Source of the DNA: Futiania mangrovi | Lineage (GTDB): Bacteria; Pseudomonadota; Alphaproteobacteria; Futianiales; Futianiaceae | DNA length: 64,000 bases | Direction of reading: 5' to 3' | NCBI RefSeq assembly: GCF_024158125.1 | Contig: NZ_JAMZFT010000002.1 | Coordinates: 868,001 to 932,000 of the forward strand | Shown here: piece by piece, positions 50,223 through 58,526 of the stretch | Numbering within the stretch: the first letter of the stretch is position 1 | Layout: each line of letters begins with the position of its first letter | The notes under the pieces: model-generated | The model's database searches: none | Seen by the model: only the letters and a program-made list of their open reading frames with translations | What the model was told of the DNA's origin: nothing | Made by a program: the position numbers and the translations under genes

Positions 50223-51415
50223 GCACGCCCGTTCCCATCCCTCCCTTGCCGGGGCCCGAGGAGGCGGATGCCGAGACCCTCGGCATGATCGCCGACGCGG
50301 TCGCATCCTATGCCGTGCCCGACGCGGCCCGTACGCGCCGGGTGCGCGACAGCGCCGACGGCTTCGACGCGAAGGTCTGGCGCGACATGGCCGAGCAGGG
50401 CTGGCTCGGCGTGCTGGTGCCGGAGGGGCAGGGCGGGCTTGCCCTCGGCCTCGAGGCCGCCGCCGCCATCGCGCGGCGTCTGGGCTATGCGGCCTTCCCC
50501 GAGCCCTATGTGCCGGTCGCGGTGCTCGCCGCGCGGGTGCTGGCCCGCGCGCCCGAAACTGCGCTGCGCGACGATCTGCTCGCACGCCTCGTTGCGGGCG
50601 ACCTGCTGCCCGGCGTCGCGTGGCAGGGCGTGCGCGGGGGCATCGACGTGGCCGGAACCCATGTGCGCGCGGTGCCCGCGGGCGACGGCGTCCACCTCGG
50701 CGGCGAGAGCCGCTTCATTCCGGTGCCCGGCGCCGACGGCTTCATCGTGTCGGCGTCCGCGGACGGTGGCCTCGGCCTTTACTGGGCCGAAGCGGGGCAG
50801 GAGGGCGTCGACGTCGCGGCCGAGCGTGCGGCGGACGGCACGCGCAGCCTGCGGGTGACCTTTTCCGACGCGCTGGTTCCGGCGGAGAACTGCCTTGCGG
50901 CACCGGGCGAGGGCGCGGCCATCCTGCGCGCTGCGCTCGCCGAGGCGACGGTCGCCGCGAGCGCGGAGATGACCGGCCTGATCGAGCGCGCGCTCGACAT
51001 CACGCTCGACTATCTGCGCACGCGCGAGCAGTTCAACCGGCCCATCGGCAGCTTCCAGGCGTTGCAGCACCGCGCCGTCGACCTCTGGATCCAGAAGGAG
51101 CTTGCGCGCACCACGCTCGATGCGACCGTGCGCGCGCTGGCCGGGGGCGCGGGCAATCTCGACGGGTGGGAGACCGCGGCGAGCAGCCTGAAGGCGCGCG
51201 CCGCCATCGCGGGCCGGATGGTCGCGGGCCAGTCCGTGCAGCTTCACGGCGCCATCGGCTTCACCGACGAGTACGAGCTTGGCGTCTACGTCAACCGCGC
51301 GCTGGTGCTGGCCGCATGGCTCGGCAACGCGGCGGAGCATCAACGCCGGTTCGGTGAGCGCGCGCCCATCGGCGGCGCGCTGCCGGGACAGGTCAAGGGG
51401 GAGGGGCGGTCGTGA
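50219..51415 (+). CDS. Acyl-CoA dehydrogenase, alpha-type subunit of a probable heterotetramer
   Basis: A 398-residue acyl-CoA dehydrogenase-like subunit. It keeps the FAD/substrate element REQFNRPIGSFQALQH and the C-terminal LHGAIGFTDEYELG. It lacks the glutamate found in the partner's GFERVSLG helix, here reading EATVAASAEMTG. That is the pattern of the non-catalytic FadE subunits of actinobacterial steroid degradation, which pair with a second subunit. It overlaps the CoA ligase by 4 bases and the next dehydrogenase gene by 4 bases (GTGA). Bulky or branched acyl-CoA substrates are expected for such pairs. Confidence 0.88.
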   Translation: MSTPVPIPPLPGPEEADAETLGMIADAVASYAVPDAARTRRVRDSADGFDAKVWRDMAEQGWLGVLVPEGQGGLALGLEAAAAIARRLGYAAFPEPYVPVAVLAARVLARAPETALRDDLLARLVAGDLLPGVAWQGVRGGIDVAGTHVRAVPAGDGVHLGGESRFIPVPGADGFIVSASADGGLGLYWAEAGQEGVDVAAERAADGTRSLRVTFSDALVPAENCLAAPGEGAAILRAALAEATVAASAEMTGLIERALDITLDYLRTREQFNRPIGSFQALQHRAVDLWIQKELARTTLDATVRALAGGAGNLDGWETAASSLKARAAIAGRMVAGQSVQLHGAIGFTDEYELGVYVNRALVLAAWLGNAAEHQRRFGERAPIGGALPGQVKGEGRS

Positions 51416-52587
51416 CGGCTTACGGCGTGCCGCAGGAGCGCGACTGGGACGCGCTCACCGACGAGGAATTCCGCGAGCACATCCGCGCGGAGTTCGTGGC
51501 GAACTACCCGGCGCATCTGCGCTATCCGCCGCGGCGGCTTCGCTGGCGCGACCTGGAGGACTGGTACCGCCGCATGGCGCGCAAGGGCTGGATTGCGCCC
51601 GCCTGGCCCGCGGAGTACGGCGGCATGGGGCTGTCCGCCTCCAAGCTGCTGATCTTCCTGGAGGAGCAGGAACGCCACGGCATCGCGCGCTTCCAGGACC
51701 ACGGCATATTGATGATCGGCCCGGTGCTGATGCGCTTCGGCACCGAGGACCAGCGCCGCCGCTTCCTGCCGGGCATCCTCTCGTGCGACGAGATCTGGTG
51801 CCAGGGCTATTCGGAACCGGGCGCGGGCTCCGACCTCGCCTCCCTGCGCACCCGCGCGGTGGCGGACGGCGATCATTTCGTGATCAACGGCCAGAAGATC
51901 TGGACGACGCTGGCGCAGGACGCGACGCACATCTTCGTGCTCGCCCGCACAGACCCGGACGTGAAGAAGCAGGAGGGAATCAGCTTCCTGCTGGTGGACA
52001 TCACGACGCCGGGCATCGACGTGCGCCCGATCCGCGACATCGCGGGGCACGAGGAGTTCTGCGAGGTCTTCTTCGACAATGTCCGCGTGCCCGCCGAGAA
52101 CCTCGTGGGCGGGCTCAACCGCGGCTGGACGGTGGCGAAGTCGCTGCTGGGGTTCGAGCGGGTCTCCCTCGGCAGCCCCAAGTTCGCCGAATACGGCCTG
52201 CACGTGCTGGTCGAGACGGCGGAGGCGTGCGGCGTTCTGGACGATCCGGTGTTTCGCGACAAGCTCGCGGGCCTGCAACTCGACGTCGCGCACCTCGCCA
52301 ACGCCTATCACCATTTCGCCGGGATCCTGACGCGGGGAGAGCCGCTCGGTCCCGACGTGTCGCTGCTCAAGATCTGGTCGACGGAGACCTTCCAGCGCAT
52401 CGCCGACCTCATCATCGAGACGGCAGGCGCGGCGGGCGGCCTCGCCGGCGAAGTCGACGTGGGCGCCGCGGAAATCAACGTGCTCGCGGCCTATTACAAG
52501 GCCAGGCCCGCGACGATCTACGGCGGCAGCAACGAGATCCAGCGCAACATCATCGCGCGCAACGTCCTCGGCCTTCCGGCCGGCTGA
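51412..52587 (+). CDS. Acyl-CoA dehydrogenase, catalytic subunit of a probable heterotetramer
   Basis: A 391-residue acyl-CoA dehydrogenase. It has QGYSEPGAGSDLASL and the glutamate in GFERVSLG, while the usual R-x-Q-F-G segment is missing (the region reads AEYGLHVLVETAEACG). The C-terminal motif has glycine at the MCAD catalytic place (IYGGSNEIQ). These are the complementary losses expected of an alpha2-beta2 enzyme. It starts with GTG at 51412, overlapping the previous stop. The citrate-synthase-fold lyase gene begins 21 bases later. Confidence 0.9.
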   Translation: MTAYGVPQERDWDALTDEEFREHIRAEFVANYPAHLRYPPRRLRWRDLEDWYRRMARKGWIAPAWPAEYGGMGLSASKLLIFLEEQERHGIARFQDHGILMIGPVLMRFGTEDQRRRFLPGILSCDEIWCQGYSEPGAGSDLASLRTRAVADGDHFVINGQKIWTTLAQDATHIFVLARTDPDVKKQEGISFLLVDITTPGIDVRPIRDIAGHEEFCEVFFDNVRVPAENLVGGLNRGWTVAKSLLGFERVSLGSPKFAEYGLHVLVETAEACGVLDDPVFRDKLAGLQLDVAHLANAYHHFAGILTRGEPLGPDVSLLKIWSTETFQRIADLIIETAGAAGGLAGEVDVGAAEINVLAAYYKARPATIYGGSNEIQRNIIARNVLGLPAG

Positions 52588-52608
52588 ATTCTCAGGGAGC
52601 AGAAGACA

Positions 52609-53403
52609 ATGACCGACAAGAAATGGCGCACGGCCATCTCGACCTTCGACGACGACGGCGCCTCGATCGGCGGCTACCAGATCCAGGACCTGATGGAGAA
52701 CCTCGACTTCGGGGCCGCCATGTTCGTGCTCTACCAGCAGCGTGTGCCGTCCAAGGAAGAGGCGAAGCTCCTCAACGCGCTGATGGTCTCCGTGATCGAC
52801 CACGGCATCGTGGCACCCTCGGCGGTGAGCCGGATCGTCGCCGCCTCGGGTGTGCCGCTGCAGGCGTGCGTGGCCGCGGGCATCCTGACCATCGGCGACG
52901 TGCACGGCGGCGCGGGCCAGGAGATCGCGCGCAAGCTGCAGATCTGGGTGGAAGAGGCGAAGGCCGCGGGCCAGTCTCTGGCCGACAAGGCGCGCGCCAT
53001 CGTCGCGGACTCGCGCAAGGCGAAGGAGCGGATCGAAGGCTACGGCCACCCGCTGCACCCGCACCGCGACGACCGCGTCGACTGCCTCGTGAAGATGGCG
53101 GGGGAGCTTGGCCTGCGCGGCGACAATCTCAACCTCGCGCTCGCCATCCAGGACGCCATCGAGGAGGCGACGGGCCGCCACATCCCGCTCAACATCGACG
53201 GCATCATGGCGGCGGTGCTGTGCGACCTCGGCTTCGACTGGCGGGTCGCGCGCGTGTTCATCTTCGTGCCGCGCGCGGCGGGCATTTCCGCCCACGCGGT
53301 CGAGGAGGTGAAGCGCGAGCGCGGCTGGCGCAAGATCGCCAACCACGACGAGGTCGAATACGACGGCCCCACGGGCCGGACGGTGGGCGAAGCGGCGGAA
53401 TGA
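52609..53403 (+). CDS. Citryl-CoA lyase-like protein (citrate synthase fold, large domain)
   Basis: A 264-residue protein carrying the catalytic parts of citrate synthase: His99 (GDVHGGAG), His147 (YGHPLHPHRDDR) and Asp197 (LNIDGIM). These match the three catalytic residues of citrate synthase. RAAGISAHAVEEVKRE is the C-terminal CoA-site element. The length is far below full citrate synthase (about 430) and matches the short citryl-CoA lyase-like group. Expected chemistry is reversible C-C cleavage of a 3-hydroxy-3-carboxymethyl acyl-CoA to acetyl-CoA and an oxo compound. It is 35 bases from the AtuA-type gene. Confidence 0.85.
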   Translation: MTDKKWRTAISTFDDDGASIGGYQIQDLMENLDFGAAMFVLYQQRVPSKEEAKLLNALMVSVIDHGIVAPSAVSRIVAASGVPLQACVAAGILTIGDVHGGAGQEIARKLQIWVEEAKAAGQSLADKARAIVADSRKAKERIEGYGHPLHPHRDDRVDCLVKMAGELGLRGDNLNLALAIQDAIEEATGRHIPLNIDGIMAAVLCDLGFDWRVARVFIFVPRAAGISAHAVEEVKRERGWRKIANHDEVEYDGPTGRTVGEAAE

Positions 53404-53437
53404 CCGCAAGGCCCGGCGCGGGCGGGGAGCGGCGGCC

Positions 53438-54787
53438 ATGACGATCAGGATCGGTTCGGGCTCGGCCTGGTGGGGCGACCGCATCTCGCCGGCCGAGGCC
53501 AACGCCGCGCACGGGCGTCTCGACTTTCTGTGCTTCGAGACGATGGCGGAGGCGACCGTCTCCGCCGCGCAGGTGCGCAAGTCCCGCGATCCGTCCTTTC
53601 CGGGCTACGACACCTATCTGGAGGACCGCTTCCGCGCGGTCCTGCCTCATTGCCTCGCCAATGGCACGCGCATCGTCTCCAACCAGGGCTGGATCAACCC
53701 GTCGGGTGCGGCCGAGAAGACGAAGGAGATCCTCGCCGGGCTCGGTCATGGGGACGTGAAGGTCGCAGCCGTCGAGGGCGCGCTCATCACGGACCGGATC
53801 GCGGCGCTTGCCGGGCCGATCCTGGAAACGGGCGGCAGCCTTTCCGAGATCGCGGGCGAGATCGTCTCGGCGGAGGCCTACATGGGCGCCGGGCCCATCG
53901 TGGAGGCGCTCGACAATGGCGCGCAGATCGTGCTGACGGGCCGCGTGGCCGATCCGTCGATCTTCCTCGCGCCGATGATCCACGCCTTCGGCTGGGGCCC
54001 GGACGAGGTGCAGAAATACGCCATGGGCTCCGCCATCGGGCACCTGATGGAGTGCGGCGCGCAGGTCACCGGCGGCTATTTCGCCGACCCCGGCTACAAG
54101 GACGTTCCGGAGCCGTGGAACTTCGCCTTCCCCATCGCGGAGGTGGAGGAGGACGGATCCGCCGTGCTCTCCAAGCTCGACGGCACCGGCGGGCGGATCG
54201 ACCGGCGCACGGTGCTGGAGCAGATGTTCTACGAGGTGCACGACCCCGCGAACTACATCACGCCCGACTGCGTCGTCGACTTCACCAGCGCAACGATCGA
54301 GGAGGTGGACCCCGACCGGGTGCGCATCAGCGGCATCTCCGGCAAGCCGCGCACGCCGACGCTCAAGGCCTCCATCGGCGCGCGGGAAGGCTTCATCGGC
54401 CAGGACATGTTCTTTTATGCGGGGCCCGGCGCGCTCGCCAAGGCACGGCTCGCCAAGCGGGTTCTGGAGGAACGCTTCCGCATCGTGAACCTTCAGGCGG
54501 AGGACGTGCGCATCGACTTCCTGGGCGTCAACGCGATCCATGGACCGATGTCGCCGGAGCCCGACCCCGCGCACGAACCCTACGAGGTCTGCGTCCGCGT
54601 CGCCGCCCGCACCCGTACCCGCGCGGAGGCCGAGAAGGTGGGGCGCGAGGTCGACGGCATGGCGGTCTCCGGCCTCGGTTCGACAGGCAAGAGCGTGCCC
54701 TTCGGCGACCGCGTGCGCGAGGTGGTCGGCGTCTGGTCCACGCTGGTCGACCGCGCGGCGGTCACCCCCTCCATCCGCTATTTCTGA
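53438..54787 (+). CDS. atuA: AtuA family protein, N-terminal DUF1446 part
   Basis: A 449-residue DUF1446 protein, the N-terminal part of AtuA of acyclic terpene utilisation in Pseudomonas. It starts IRIGSGSAWWGDRISPAEA and has IVSNQGWINPSG, AEAYMGAGPIVEAL, VLTGRVADPSIFLAP and PFGDRVREVVGVWSTLV. Pseudomonas AtuA is about 590 residues with a small C-terminal domain; here that domain is encoded as a separate gene 15 bases downstream. The reaction of AtuA is not firmly established; a lyase or hydratase role on a branched acyl-CoA has been considered. It lies after the citryl-CoA lyase-like gene in the same operon. Confidence 0.88.
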   Translation: MTIRIGSGSAWWGDRISPAEANAAHGRLDFLCFETMAEATVSAAQVRKSRDPSFPGYDTYLEDRFRAVLPHCLANGTRIVSNQGWINPSGAAEKTKEILAGLGHGDVKVAAVEGALITDRIAALAGPILETGGSLSEIAGEIVSAEAYMGAGPIVEALDNGAQIVLTGRVADPSIFLAPMIHAFGWGPDEVQKYAMGSAIGHLMECGAQVTGGYFADPGYKDVPEPWNFAFPIAEVEEDGSAVLSKLDGTGGRIDRRTVLEQMFYEVHDPANYITPDCVVDFTSATIEEVDPDRVRISGISGKPRTPTLKASIGAREGFIGQDMFFYAGPGALAKARLAKRVLEERFRIVNLQAEDVRIDFLGVNAIHGPMSPEPDPAHEPYEVCVRVAARTRTRAEAEKVGREVDGMAVSGLGSTGKSVPFGDRVREVVGVWSTLVDRAAVTPSIRYF

Positions 54788-54802
54788 CGGGAGGCGACGC
54801 CC

Positions 54803-55162
54803 ATGCACGTATCCTTGCGCGAGCTTGCCCATAGCCGCAGCGGCGACAAGGGCAACACGCTCAACATCGCCGTCATTGCCTACGAGGCGGAGTTCTATCC
54901 GCACATCGAGGCGCAGATCACGGAGGAGGCGGTCGCGCGCCACTATGCCGGCGTGGTCAAGGGCAGGGTCACGCGCTACGCCGTGGACCGGCTGGGCGTG
55001 CTCAATTTCGTGTGCGAGGGGACGCTGGGCGGCGGCGTCTCGCGCAACCTCTGCCTCGACAATTACGGCAAGGCGCTGGCGAGCGGCGTGCTCACGATGA
55101 CCGTCGAGATTCCCGACGACCTGGCACCCCGCCTGCGCTCGGCGCAGACGGCGACATCCTGA
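54803..55162 (+). CDS. AtuA-like C-terminal domain protein
   Basis: A 119-residue protein that corresponds to the C-terminal ferredoxin-like domain of full-length AtuA. It begins VSLRELAHSRSGDKGNTLNIAV, the family hallmark, and contains LGVLNFVCEGTLGGGVSRNLCLDNYGKAL. It starts 15 bases after the large AtuA part and is the last gene of the operon, 15 bases from a convergent gene. A fission of one ancestral protein, or the ancestral two-gene state, are both possible. The two products are expected to form one complex. Confidence 0.85.
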   Translation: MHVSLRELAHSRSGDKGNTLNIAVIAYEAEFYPHIEAQITEEAVARHYAGVVKGRVTRYAVDRLGVLNFVCEGTLGGGVSRNLCLDNYGKALASGVLTMTVEIPDDLAPRLRSAQTATS

Positions 55163-55177
55163 CGGACGCGCCTGGCC

Positions 55178-55924
55178 TCACTCCTCGGCGGCGCAGGGCC
55201 AGCTTTCGGGCACGGACAGGCCGGGCGGCAGGCGGGTTTGCGCGTCCCCGCAGGCGATGTCGAGCTGCCCCTGCTCGAGGCCGTTCACGCCCGTCAGGTC
55301 CACCCCTTCGATCCGTGTCAGGAACAGGAAGGCGTGGCTGAGATCGATCCTGCCGGAGAGCTGAGCCTTGCGCAGGTCGGCGCGCGCCAGGTTGGCGAAG
55401 TCGAAGCGCACGTCCTTCAGGATCGCGCCGTCGAATACGGTCCGCCCCATCTCGGCCTTCTCGAAGTCCGCGCCGGTGAGGTCTGCCCCGCTGAAGTCGG
55501 TGCGCTGCAGCTCGGCGCTGCGGAAGTTGGCGCCCCTGGCGGAGAGACGCGAGAAGTTCGCGCGGTAGGCCTCCACCTTCCGGAAGTTCGCCTCGTCTGC
55601 CACGGAGCCGGCGAGCGAGGCACGCACCAGCGTGGTCTTTTCGAGGCTGGCGGACGTCAGCGTGCTGCCGCTCAGGTCCGTCAGCGTGAAGTCCGCGCCG
55701 TCGAGCTTCGCCCGTGCGAGGTCGGCGCCGCTCAGGATCAAATTGGTCCGGCTGCACTCGCTCCAGTCGATGCCGGGACGCGGCGCGCGCCTGCAATCTG
55801 CCGCCAGCGCCGGGCCGGCGCCTGCGGCCAGCGCCAGAACAGCAGCCAGACCTGCTGAAAGCCCCCACGCCGCCAGACGCGGCGCACCCGCGCCCTGCCC
55901 GCTCGCACGCTTCATTGGCTGCAC
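55178..55924 (-). CDS. Secreted pentapeptide-repeat protein
   Basis: A 248-residue protein with a signal peptide (hydrophobic core about residues 18-38, cut after ALA). About 110 residues of five-residue A(D/N)LxX repeats follow, for example ADLARAKLDGADFTLTDLSG and FSGADLTGADFEKAEMG. These fold as a right-handed quadrilateral beta-helix. Cysteines are present near both ends of the repeat region (ADCRRAP, ECSR, and later IACGDAQ and WPCAAEE). Function is unknown; periplasmic location is inferred. It is the last gene before a convergent AtuA operon, downstream of PPK2. Confidence 0.85.
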   Translation of the reverse strand: MQPMKRASGQGAGAPRLAAWGLSAGLAAVLALAAGAGPALAADCRRAPRPGIDWSECSRTNLILSGADLARAKLDGADFTLTDLSGSTLTSASLEKTTLVRASLAGSVADEANFRKVEAYRANFSRLSARGANFRSAELQRTDFSGADLTGADFEKAEMGRTVFDGAILKDVRFDFANLARADLRKAQLSGRIDLSHAFLFLTRIEGVDLTGVNGLEQGQLDIACGDAQTRLPPGLSVPESWPCAAEE

Positions 55925-55962
55925 GTCTCCTCCTCCCTCCCGGCAGGCGGACGCCGCCCTTG

Positions 55963-57030
55963 TCAGGCGTCGGCCGTGCTGCGCCGCAGGTCGGGGTGCA
56001 GCGCCTTGCCGAGAATATGCTCATCCCGATGAACCACGTGGGCGCATTCCCCGACGATGAGCGGATCGGGTGCCTGTGCCACCCGTGTATTCTTGCCCGG
56101 ATAGTCGAAGGCGTCGAGGAAATGCAGCATGCAATTCAGCCGCGCGCGCTTCTTGTCGTCCGATTTCACGATGGTCCAGGGCGCATCCGCAGTATCCGTG
56201 TAGAAGAACATCGCCTCCTTCGCCTCGGTGTAGTCGTCCCAGCGGTCGAGGCTGGCGAGGTCGATGGGCGAGAGCTTCCATTGCTTCAGCGGGTCGGTGC
56301 GGCGCGCCTCGAAGCGGCGGCGCTGTTCCTCCCGCGTGACGGAGAACCAGTACTTGAACAGGTGGATGCCGGAACGCACGAGCATCCGCTCCAGTTCCGG
56401 CGTCTGCCGCATGAATTCCAGATATTCCGACGGGCTGCAGAAGCCCATCACCCGCTCCACGCCAGCCCGGTTGTACCAGGAGCGGTCGAACAGCACGATC
56501 TCGCCGGCCGTCGGCAGGTGCCGGATGTAGCGTTGGAAGAACCACTCCCCGCGTTCCGTCTCGCTCGGCTTCTCCAGCGCGACGACGCGCGCGCCGCGGG
56601 GGTTCAGGTGCTCCGTGAAGCGCTTGATGGTGCCGCCCTTGCCCGCGGCGTCGCGGCCCTCGAACAGGATGACGATCTTCTGGCCGGTGTCCTTCGCCCA
56701 CAGCTGGAGCTTCAGAAGCTCGGCCTGCAGGGCTTCCTTCTTCGTCTCGTAGGGGCGGCGGCTGAGCTTGGTCGTGTAGGGATACTCGCCGTTCTCGAAA
56801 CTGCGGCGGATCGCCTCCGGGTCATGCCGCAGCTTGCCGAGCGAGCGCCGGTGTTCCGCCGCGGGCTTCCCTTCGGCCGGCTGCTCCGCCGCGGCCGCGG
56901 CTTCCTCCGGGCCCGGCGCCTCCTCCGGCTGCACCGTTTCCGGTCCGGCTGCGTCCGCCAAGTTCCCGGGCGCGGATACAGGTTCCTCCAGGACGGCTGC
57001 CCCCGCCGCATCTCCCTTGCCCCCGGTCAT
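55963..57030 (-). CDS. ppk2: Polyphosphate kinase 2
   Basis: A 355-residue PPK2-family kinase that moves phosphate between polyphosphate and nucleotides. Walker A is FEGRDAAGKGGT (123-134), followed by RYIRHLPTAGEIVLFDRSWYNRAG around 168-190 with the Walker B-like stretch FDRSWYNR. These fit the class I enzymes, which mainly make polyphosphate-dependent ATP or GTP. Residues 1-65 are an acidic, Ala/Pro/Glu-rich low-complexity extension not needed for the fold. It lies between the pentapeptide gene and a TRAP permease gene; a TTGAC/GTCAA palindrome lies about 70 bases upstream. Confidence 0.92.
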   Translation of the reverse strand: MTGGKGDAAGAAVLEEPVSAPGNLADAAGPETVQPEEAPGPEEAAAAAEQPAEGKPAAEHRRSLGKLRHDPEAIRRSFENGEYPYTTKLSRRPYETKKEALQAELLKLQLWAKDTGQKIVILFEGRDAAGKGGTIKRFTEHLNPRGARVVALEKPSETERGEWFFQRYIRHLPTAGEIVLFDRSWYNRAGVERVMGFCSPSEYLEFMRQTPELERMLVRSGIHLFKYWFSVTREEQRRRFEARRTDPLKQWKLSPIDLASLDRWDDYTEAKEAMFFYTDTADAPWTIVKSDDKKRARLNCMLHFLDAFDYPGKNTRVAQAPDPLIVGECAHVVHRDEHILGKALHPDLRRSTADA

Positions 57031-57096
57031 GCCGTCCTCCCGTCTGCTTCATGGTGTCCCTGGCACACATGCAAGACCCGGGTTGGAGAAGGCGCC

Positions 57097-57110
57097 TTGA
57101 CACACGTCAA
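57097..57110. promoter_or_regulatory. TTGAC-ACAC-GTCAA palindrome upstream of ppk2
   Basis: A perfect 5-bp inverted repeat with a 4-base centre (57097-57110) in the 116-bp gap between the TRAP permease stop and the ppk2 start. On the minus strand it also supplies a TTGACG -35-like hexamer, so it could be promoter or operator. Confidence 0.35.
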
Positions 57111-57146
57111 CTCGCGCGTGCGCGGCCAGAGCCGTGAGGGCAAGGG

Positions 57147-58448
57147 TCAGGGCAGGACGGCTGGCAACCAGGTCGCGAGGCCGGGGAAGACGAGCACGAG
57201 CAGAAGCCCGAACAGCAGCACGCCGACGAAGGGCAGGGCGCCCAGCGCGATGTCCTTGGTCGTGATCTCGCGCGGCACGACGCCCTGCAGCACGAAGAGG
57301 TTGAGCCCGACCGGCGGCGTAATCATGCCGATCTCGACCGCGATGGTCACCAGCACGCCGATCCAGACGGGATCGAAGCCCAGCTGCTTCAGGACCGGGA
57401 AGGCGAGCGGCAGGGTGATGACCATCATGGACGCGGGGTCCATGAGCGTGCCCAGGATCACCAGCAGGATCAGGTAGCCGATCAGCACGGTCCATGGCGA
57501 GACCTGGGCCTCCACGAGGACTGCGACCATCTCGTGCGCGATGCCGAGTGCGGAGATCACGAAGCCGAAGAACGAGCCGCAGATGATCAGCAGCAGGATC
57601 ATCGAGGTTGTCTGGGCCGTCCGCACCAGGACGAGCGACAGGCCGGAAAGGCCCATCCCCTGCCGCGGCAGCGTCAGGATCAGCGCCACCATGGCGCCGA
57701 TGGCGGCGGCCTCGGTCGGCGTGGCGATACCGCCGTAGATCGCGCCCATCACCGCGATGAACAGCAACACGATGGCCCAGATCCCCTTCAGCGCGGCGAA
57801 GCGGTCGGACCATGTGATGACCGTGTTCTCGATCGACACGGGCGGCGTGCGGATGCACGACACCATGACATAGAGCATCAGAAGCAGGCTGAGGAGGATG
57901 CCCGGGATGATGCCGGCGGCGAACAGGTCTCCGATCGATGTCTCGGTGATGATGCCGTAGATGATCATCACGACGCTGGGCGGAATGAGGATGCCGAGCG
58001 TGCCGCCCGCAGCCACGGTGCCCACCGCGAGGCGCTTGCTATAGCCGTGCTTCAGCATTTCCGGCACGGCGGTGTAGCCTATCGCCGCCGCCGTCGCCGG
58101 GCTCGACCCCGAGATCGCCGAGAACAGCGTGGCCGAGGCGACGGTGCTGATCGCCAGCGGCCCCGGCAGGCGGTTCATCCACTTGGTCGCCGCGAGGAAG
58201 GCTTTCTCCGCCACGTCGGACTGTGAGACGAGCCCCGCCATCAGTACGAACAGCGGCGCGACGATGAAGAGATGCGTGCTCGCGACATCGAACGAGATGC
58301 GCGCAAGCTGCATCAGCATGTGCGGGGTGAGGAACAGGTAGACCGCGACCGTCCCGGCAAGGCCCAGGCTGAACGCCACGGGCACGCCGATCAGGATGAA
58401 GCCGATCAGGATCGCGAACAGGGTCGCCCCCATCCAGTACCATTCCAT
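57147..58448 (-). CDS. dctM: TRAP transporter large permease (DctM)
   Basis: A 433-residue TRAP large permease, about twelve helices. It shows GYSKRLAVGTVAAGGTLGILIPPSVVMIIYG and VEIGMITPPVGLNLFVLQGV. It is distinct from the DctM at 42760-44067. It follows the VOC-family gene by 78 bases. The receptor is encoded upstream on the same strand (59083-60153), but the small permease is on the opposite strand at 63112-63639, an unusual split. Confidence 0.93.
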   Translation of the reverse strand: MEWYWMGATLFAILIGFILIGVPVAFSLGLAGTVAVYLFLTPHMLMQLARISFDVASTHLFIVAPLFVLMAGLVSQSDVAEKAFLAATKWMNRLPGPLAISTVASATLFSAISGSSPATAAAIGYTAVPEMLKHGYSKRLAVGTVAAGGTLGILIPPSVVMIIYGIITETSIGDLFAAGIIPGILLSLLLMLYVMVSCIRTPPVSIENTVITWSDRFAALKGIWAIVLLFIAVMGAIYGGIATPTEAAAIGAMVALILTLPRQGMGLSGLSLVLVRTAQTTSMILLLIICGSFFGFVISALGIAHEMVAVLVEAQVSPWTVLIGYLILLVILGTLMDPASMMVITLPLAFPVLKQLGFDPVWIGVLVTIAVEIGMITPPVGLNLFVLQGVVPREITTKDIALGALPFVGVLLFGLLLVLVFPGLATWLPAVLP

Positions 58449-58526
58449 GCGGATGCGCCTCGTCGAGCCATCGGGAAACGAAGCCCGGCCGCACCGCGCG
58501 GCCGGGCGCTTCGGGCAGAAGCCCGT

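Noticed and set aside
55925-55962. GACGCC/GGCGTC inverted repeat after ppk2 as terminator
   Set aside because: Only a 6-bp stem with a 10-base loop that includes the stop codon region and no T tract.
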